In this document: positions 38,442 to 42,378 of the stretch, piece by piece
How positions within the stretch are numbered: position 1 is the first letter of the stretch
Layout: each line of letters begins with the position of its first letter
Assembly: GCA_038211505.1 (NCBI GenBank)
Contig: JBBQVO010000004.1
Location: 1-42,378, forward strand
Reading direction: 5' to 3'
Source of the DNA: JBBQVO01 sp038211505
GTDB lineage: Bacteria > Chloroflexota > Dehalococcoidia > DSTF01 > JACRBR01
DNA: 42,378 nucleotides
Notes under the pieces: generated by a model
The model's database searches: none
Seen by the model: only the letters and a program-made list of their open reading frames with translations
Told to the model about the DNA's origin: nothing
Program-made: the position numbers and the translations under genes

Positions 38442-39065
38442 GTGCCTGAGCTTGCGGTTGATGTTGATCTGAAGACGGTCGGCGGGGCGTTTCGCGTCGA
38501 TGAGAACGCGCGGCGGCTGATCCACTACAAGTTCGCCGAGAACGTCTGCATGACGGCAGCCGGCGGCTGGGCGTCGTCGATGCCGCAGATCAAGGTGAAG
38601 TTCACACTCGGCCAGCACTGCTACGAAGATTCGATCCACTCGTTCTGGATCGGTCAGCGCCTGCCGGAGCTGCGCATCTCCGACGAAGTGTCGCACGACG
38701 TCGCGCCCACGCTCCGCTGGTCGAACAAGGCAGAGCCGCCGAACGAAGAGTTCCTGAAGTTCGTCGAGGCGATGCAGTTGCAGGACGACCCGCTGCTGCG
38801 CCTCGTCGGCCTCTATCGCGTGCTCAAGACGCACCTCGCCGTCTACTACCGCCACCACCTCCTCGTCACCGACAAAGTCTGCGACGCGCCGACGGTTCGG
38901 ATCCTCGAGCACATCCTGCTCGAAGAAGAGCGCCACATCCAGTGGGGCCAGGCGATCTACGAAGAGCTGGCGGACACGCCGGAGCGTCGCCGCGCCGCCC
39001 TCCAATGGCAGATGGAGCTCGAAGATCTGCTGATCAAATCCGGCGGCGTAACGGGCGGCCGCTAG
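38442..39065 (+). CDS. Ferritin-like diiron protein B, putative oxygenase partner subunit
   Basis: A 207-residue protein with a second ferritin-like pattern: Glu33 (FAENVC), Glu62/Asp63 and His66 (YEDSIHSF), Glu156 (ILEHIL) and Glu162/His165 (EEERHIQWG). The first half-site reads E-D-x-x-H rather than E-x-x-H, so its metal site may be altered. Length and site order differ from protein A, so it is a partner rather than a duplicate. It could be a regulatory or second catalytic subunit. The start is GTG 38442, with GGAG 5 nt upstream. It follows the ferredoxin by 51 bp. Confidence 0.72.
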   Translation: MPELAVDVDLKTVGGAFRVDENARRLIHYKFAENVCMTAAGGWASSMPQIKVKFTLGQHCYEDSIHSFWIGQRLPELRISDEVSHDVAPTLRWSNKAEPPNEEFLKFVEAMQLQDDPLLRLVGLYRVLKTHLAVYYRHHLLVTDKVCDAPTVRILEHILLEEERHIQWGQAIYEELADTPERRRAALQWQMELEDLLIKSGGVTGGR

Positions 39066-39138
39066 AGCGACGATCCACAGAGGACATGCGCGTTCCCCCA
39101 ACGACTAACGACCAACGACTAACCGCCCGGAGGATTCC

Positions 39139-40455
39139 ATGAAGTTCGGTGTGTTTTACGAGCATCAGTTGCCGAAGCCTTGGGGCGAAGGGAAGGAGTT
39201 GCAGCTCTTTCAGGACGCGCTCGATCAGGTGGAACTTGCCGACAAGCTTGGCATCGATCACGCGTGGGAGGTCGAGCACCACTTCCTCGAGGAGTATTCG
39301 CACTCGTCGGCGCCGGAGGTGTTTCTCGCGGCCGCGTCGCAGCGGACGAAGAACATTCGCCTCGGCCACGGCATCACGCTGATGCCGCCGGGGTACAACG
39401 CGACGGCGCGCATCGCCGAGCGCATCGCGACGCTCGATCTTGTGTCGAACGGCCGCGTCGAATTCGGCACGGGCGAGTCGGCGAGCCGCATGGAACTCGA
39501 GGGCTTCAGCATCAACCCGGCGGAGCGGCGCGCGATGTGGCGGGAGGCCGTCGAGCAGGTGGCGAACATGCTGGCGATGGATCCGTATCCGGGGTTCAAG
39601 GGCCAGTACTTCTCGATGCCGGCGCGCAACGTCGTGCCGAAGCCCGTGCAGAAGCCGCACCCGCCGATGTGGGTGGCGTGTTCGAACAGGGACACGATCC
39701 ATCTGGCCGCACAGCTCGGGTTAGGCGCGCTGACCTTCGCCTTCGTCGATCCGGCCGAGGCGCAGCACTGGGTGAAGGACTACTACGAGACCTTCAAGAA
39801 CGAGTGCGTACCGATCGGCCACGCCGTCAACCCGAACATCGCGATGGTGTCGAGCTTTTCGTGTCATCCCGACGAGGCGGAGGCGCTACGCCGCGGCACC
39901 GATGGCTTCCGATTCTTCCAGTTCGCGCTCGGACACTTCTACGGCTTCGGCAAGCACAAGCCCGGCAGGACGAACATCTGGGAGCGCTACACCGCTGTGC
40001 GCGACGAGATCGGACTCGACGCCCTCGGCGGCGGCGCCGGCGGCATCGGCACGCCGAAGCAGCTGCGGGAGCATCTGCGTAAGTTCGCGGACGCCGGCGT
40101 CGACCAGGCGGTGTTCATCCAGCAGGGCGGCAACAACAAGCACGAGAACATCTGCGAAGACCTCAATCTCTTCGCGAAAGAAGTGATGCCGGAATTCAAG
40201 GCCGAAGAAGAGGCGCGTATGGCCCGCAAGAACGAAGAGCTGGCGCCGTACATCGAGGCGGCGATGAAGCGGAAGAAGCAGGTCGCCGAGATGAAGGACG
40301 CCGACATCCCGACGTACGAGGCGTACGGCTACAACATCGCGGAAGTCGACGTCTCCCAGCTCCCCGCGGGCCAGCAGCAGCGAATGGCGCAGATGCGCAA
40401 AATGCGCGAAATCGTCGCCCGCTTCGACGAGCGCACAGCCGCGGAGGCGCGATAG
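39139..40455 (+). CDS. Luciferase-like (LLM) flavin-dependent oxidoreductase
   Basis: A 438-residue TIM-barrel flavin enzyme of the bacterial luciferase family: MKFGVFYEHQLP at the start, IDHAWEVEHHFLEE, IRLGHGITLMPPGYN, and LDLVSNGRVEFGTGES (FMN-binding region). These use reduced FMN or F420 to insert oxygen or move hydride. The C-terminal 90 residues (MARKNEELAPYIEAA...) are a charged helical extension beyond the usual family length. The start is ATG 39139, with CGGAGG upstream. Cofactor choice (FMN or F420) cannot be decided; no reductase gene is beside it. Confidence 0.85.
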   Translation: MKFGVFYEHQLPKPWGEGKELQLFQDALDQVELADKLGIDHAWEVEHHFLEEYSHSSAPEVFLAAASQRTKNIRLGHGITLMPPGYNATARIAERIATLDLVSNGRVEFGTGESASRMELEGFSINPAERRAMWREAVEQVANMLAMDPYPGFKGQYFSMPARNVVPKPVQKPHPPMWVACSNRDTIHLAAQLGLGALTFAFVDPAEAQHWVKDYYETFKNECVPIGHAVNPNIAMVSSFSCHPDEAEALRRGTDGFRFFQFALGHFYGFGKHKPGRTNIWERYTAVRDEIGLDALGGGAGGIGTPKQLREHLRKFADAGVDQAVFIQQGGNNKHENICEDLNLFAKEVMPEFKAEEEARMARKNEELAPYIEAAMKRKKQVAEMKDADIPTYEAYGYNIAEVDVSQLPAGQQQRMAQMRKMREIVARFDERTAAEAR

Positions 40456-40483
40456 GCAGCGACCGCACTGGTGGGAGTGACTG

Positions 40484-41294
40484 ATGGATCTGCAAAACAA
40501 AGTGGCAATCATCACGGGCGCCGGGTCGGGAATCGGGCGGGCGACGGCGTTGCGGCTGGCGCGCGAGGGGACGGCGATCGTCGTCGCCGACGTGAATGAT
40601 GCCGGCTCGGCCGAGACCGTCTCGATGGTCGAAGCGGCGGGCGGCAAGGCCGCAGCCGTGCATGTCGACGTCACCGACTCGTCAGACATCGACGCGATGT
40701 TCGCCTTCGCCGACACGACCTACGGCGGCTTCGACATCCTCTATAACAACGCCGGCATTACGACAGGCGCGCCGCGCTGGCCGGACTGCCCGGAAGAACA
40801 GTGGATGAAGACGATCGCCGTCGACCTCGTCGGCGTGATCGAGGGGACACGCAAGGCGATCCCGCTGCTGAAGAAGCGCGGCGGCGGCGTGATCATCCAG
40901 ACGGCGTCGCTGGCCGGACTCTTCGGCTTCCAGGCGGATCCCGTGTACTCAGCCGCGAAGCACGGCGTCGTCGGCCTGACGCGCGCGCTCGTCTACCTGA
41001 AGCCGGAGGCGAACATTCGCGTCAACTGCGTCTGTCCCGCCGTCGTCAACACGCCAATGGCCACCTACAGCGTCAAGAATCTGACCGGCGCCGCGGCCGA
41101 GGAGGCGCAGCGGCGGCTCGCCGCGATGCCGATGCTCCCGGCCGGAAGAGATCGCCGAAGCGGTGTACGAGCTGATTCGCGACGACGAAGCGACGGGCAT
41201 CGCCATGGGCATCTCGCTCGGCGCCACGCGCCGCATCGTCGACCCGCCGATCACGTTGCCGGTGACATCGGGTGATGCCACCGCGCGCCGGTAG
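40484..41294 (+). pseudogene. Short-chain dehydrogenase/reductase with a frameshift near the 3' end
   Basis: The SDR core is complete: ITGAGSGIGRA (nucleotide binding), NNAG, and YSAAKHG (catalytic Tyr and Lys). At about 41141 one extra G in CTCCCGGCCGG shifts the frame, and the continuous frame ends at 41275 in an Arg-rich tail. Skipping one base restores PEEIAEAVYELIRDD, then a normal SDR C-terminus ending at 41294. Only about 50 residues are affected, so this may be sequencing error rather than a dead gene. It follows the flavin enzyme by 28 bp. The start is ATG 40484, with GGGAG upstream. The SDR probably oxidises an alcohol made by the cluster (inference). Confidence 0.8.
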
Positions 41295-41473
41295 GTTCAC
41301 GGATCGCTGGGTCGGCTGGCCGAGAATTCAGTCTTACATGAGTCGGTCTGTTCTACGATGTCGGTGGACGTCATGCCACGGCCGAGGGCGGCCGTGCCAC
41401 GTGCGAGTCAGTGGAGGCGAGAACGGCAGTGCCGCAGCACGAGAATCGTTCGTGATCTCCAAGCGACGCGCGC

Positions 41474-42325
41474 TTACGCCCGCGCAGCCGCGACCGTTGA
41501 AACGTTGACGTCGCGCGGGCGCGTCATGTACCGATCGAGGAAGAGCTGCATGATGCCCGCGGTCTGGCGGCCGAAGTCCGGCAGGGCGTCGAAGGCGTGC
41601 GGCGCGTCGGCGTAGACGTGCAGCTCGCAGTGGGCGCCGGCGTCGATCAGCCTACGGTACATGCGGAAGCTCGCTTCGTCGGGGACGAGCTCATCCTTGT
41701 TGCCCGTGATCAACAGCGTCGGCGGGAAGTCGGCGCTGGCGTACTCGATCGGGCTCGCTTTGCGGGCGACTTCGGGCGCCGCGTCCTTGCCGAAGAGGAA
41801 GCGCAGTTCGTCGCGCAACGGCGCATCAGCGTTGGCGTAGAGCTGCGTCGGCGCGTAGAAGCCGACCGACGCGGCGACGGACGTGCTGACGCCGGCGTTG
41901 CCGCCCTCGCCTTCAAACTCCGGCATGTTCTGCGTCCCTGCGAGCATCAGCGAGAGATGCGCGCCGGCCGAGTTGCCGGACACCGCGATCTTGTTGGGGT
42001 CGATGCCGAGCCGCGCGGCGTTCGCGCGCATCCAGCGGAGCGCCGCCTTGGCATCGTGGATCTGCGCCGGCCACTTCGACTCGCCTGAGAGCCGATACTC
42101 CGGCGCGACGCAGACGTACCCGACACGGCCGAGCAGGATGCCGTAGCCGTGCAGCTGCGATCGATCGCCGGTCGTCCAGCCGCCACCGTGGATGAGGAGG
42201 ATGCCAGGGCGGTCGCTGCCGGACTGCGGCGGGTTGTAAACGTTGCACTTCAGATCGCGGCCGCCGCCGGCGCCGAAGACGACGTCAAAATCGACCGTTA
42301 CGCGCCCTGCCTGTGCGTCCGCCAT
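41474..42325 (-). CDS. Alpha/beta hydrolase, carboxylesterase of the hormone-sensitive-lipase type
   Basis: A 283-residue cytoplasmic esterase. HGGGW (oxyanion hole), Ser119 in GNSAGAH, Asp211 in GNKDELVP and His243 in APHAFDA give the full catalytic set. The family hydrolyses short-chain esters. The start is ATG 42325, with AGGAGG 5 nt upstream. It converges on the SDR gene. The 41295-41473 gap has no recognisable gene or terminator, and the last 53 bases of the window carry none. Confidence 0.9.
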   Translation of the reverse strand: MADAQAGRVTVDFDVVFGAGGGRDLKCNVYNPPQSGSDRPGILLIHGGGWTTGDRSQLHGYGILLGRVGYVCVAPEYRLSGESKWPAQIHDAKAALRWMRANAARLGIDPNKIAVSGNSAGAHLSLMLAGTQNMPEFEGEGGNAGVSTSVAASVGFYAPTQLYANADAPLRDELRFLFGKDAAPEVARKASPIEYASADFPPTLLITGNKDELVPDEASFRMYRRLIDAGAHCELHVYADAPHAFDALPDFGRQTAGIMQLFLDRYMTRPRDVNVSTVAAARA

Positions 42326-42378
42326 CGTGGCCTCCTATCGCTGCCATCAGAATCTCATCCGACGGTACGTCTCTTACG

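Overview
The window is a high-GC (by eye about 65%), densely packed bacterial chromosome segment with genes on both strands, one tRNA, no rRNA, no CRISPR and no phage or plasmid core genes. The mix of coenzyme A metabolism, a split methylmalonyl-CoA mutase, an error-prone DnaE2, dodecin, DUF1697, DUF3052, a possibly sortase-anchored surface protein and many VapBC-type genes fits an aerobic heterotroph from Chloroflexota or a related high-GC lineage. That placement is inference; no ribosomal marker is present.

Layout. 0-5.6 kb: a Nudix hydrolase, then dnaE2 flanked on both sides by VapBC-type toxin-antitoxin pairs. 5.6-12.9 kb: a DapA-family lyase, a wall-anchored surface protein, an amidase, two tandem receiver domains that have lost the phosphorylatable Asp, a trans-aconitate methyltransferase-like gene and a lipocalin/CrtC-like protein. 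13-20.2 kb: a site-2 protease with CBS domains, a sphingosine-phosphate-lyase-like PLP enzyme, DUF1697, methylmalonyl-CoA mutase catalytic subunit with DUF3052, and rluD-lspA. 20.4-27 kb: a thioredoxin-like protein, a succinyl-CoA-synthetase-like operon with a small ferredoxin, an MFS exporter and dodecin. The operon is interrupted by a GIY-YIG gene enclosed in inverted repeats. 27-33.5 kb: a frameshifted GNAT gene, a crotonase, a DEAD-box helicase, a GNAT gene, tRNA-Gly(TCC), an NfeD protease and a methyltransferase. 33.5-42.3 kb: a methylsuccinyl-CoA-dehydrogenase-like gene with a malyl-CoA-lyase-like gene. A MarR regulator then diverges from a cluster of two ferritin-like diiron proteins, a 2[4Fe-4S] ferredoxin, a luciferase-like flavin enzyme and a frameshifted SDR. 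An esterase closes the window.

How the genes work together. Methylsuccinyl-CoA dehydrogenase-like, (methyl)malyl-CoA lyase-like, methylmalonyl-CoA mutase and the succinyl-CoA-synthetase-like pair act on neighbouring C4/C5 acyl-CoA intermediates. They suggest an ethylmalonyl-CoA-type or propionate/glyoxylate route whose other enzymes are elsewhere. The 37.1-41.3 kb cluster looks like an uncharacterised multicomponent oxygenase: two diiron-type subunits, a dedicated electron carrier, a flavin monooxygenase, a dehydrogenase, and a MarR regulator facing them across a strong-looking promoter.

Non-coding structure. A REP-like palindrome (GCGGGCT-GGAA-AGCCCGC type) and a second dispersed repeat (core GAGCGAAGCGAAGAAT) sit mostly in intergenic spaces, several of them between convergent genes. 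The second repeat forms the ends of the GIY-YIG element. Several starts have a TANACT-like -10 hexamer only 5-7 nt upstream, suggesting leaderless mRNAs.
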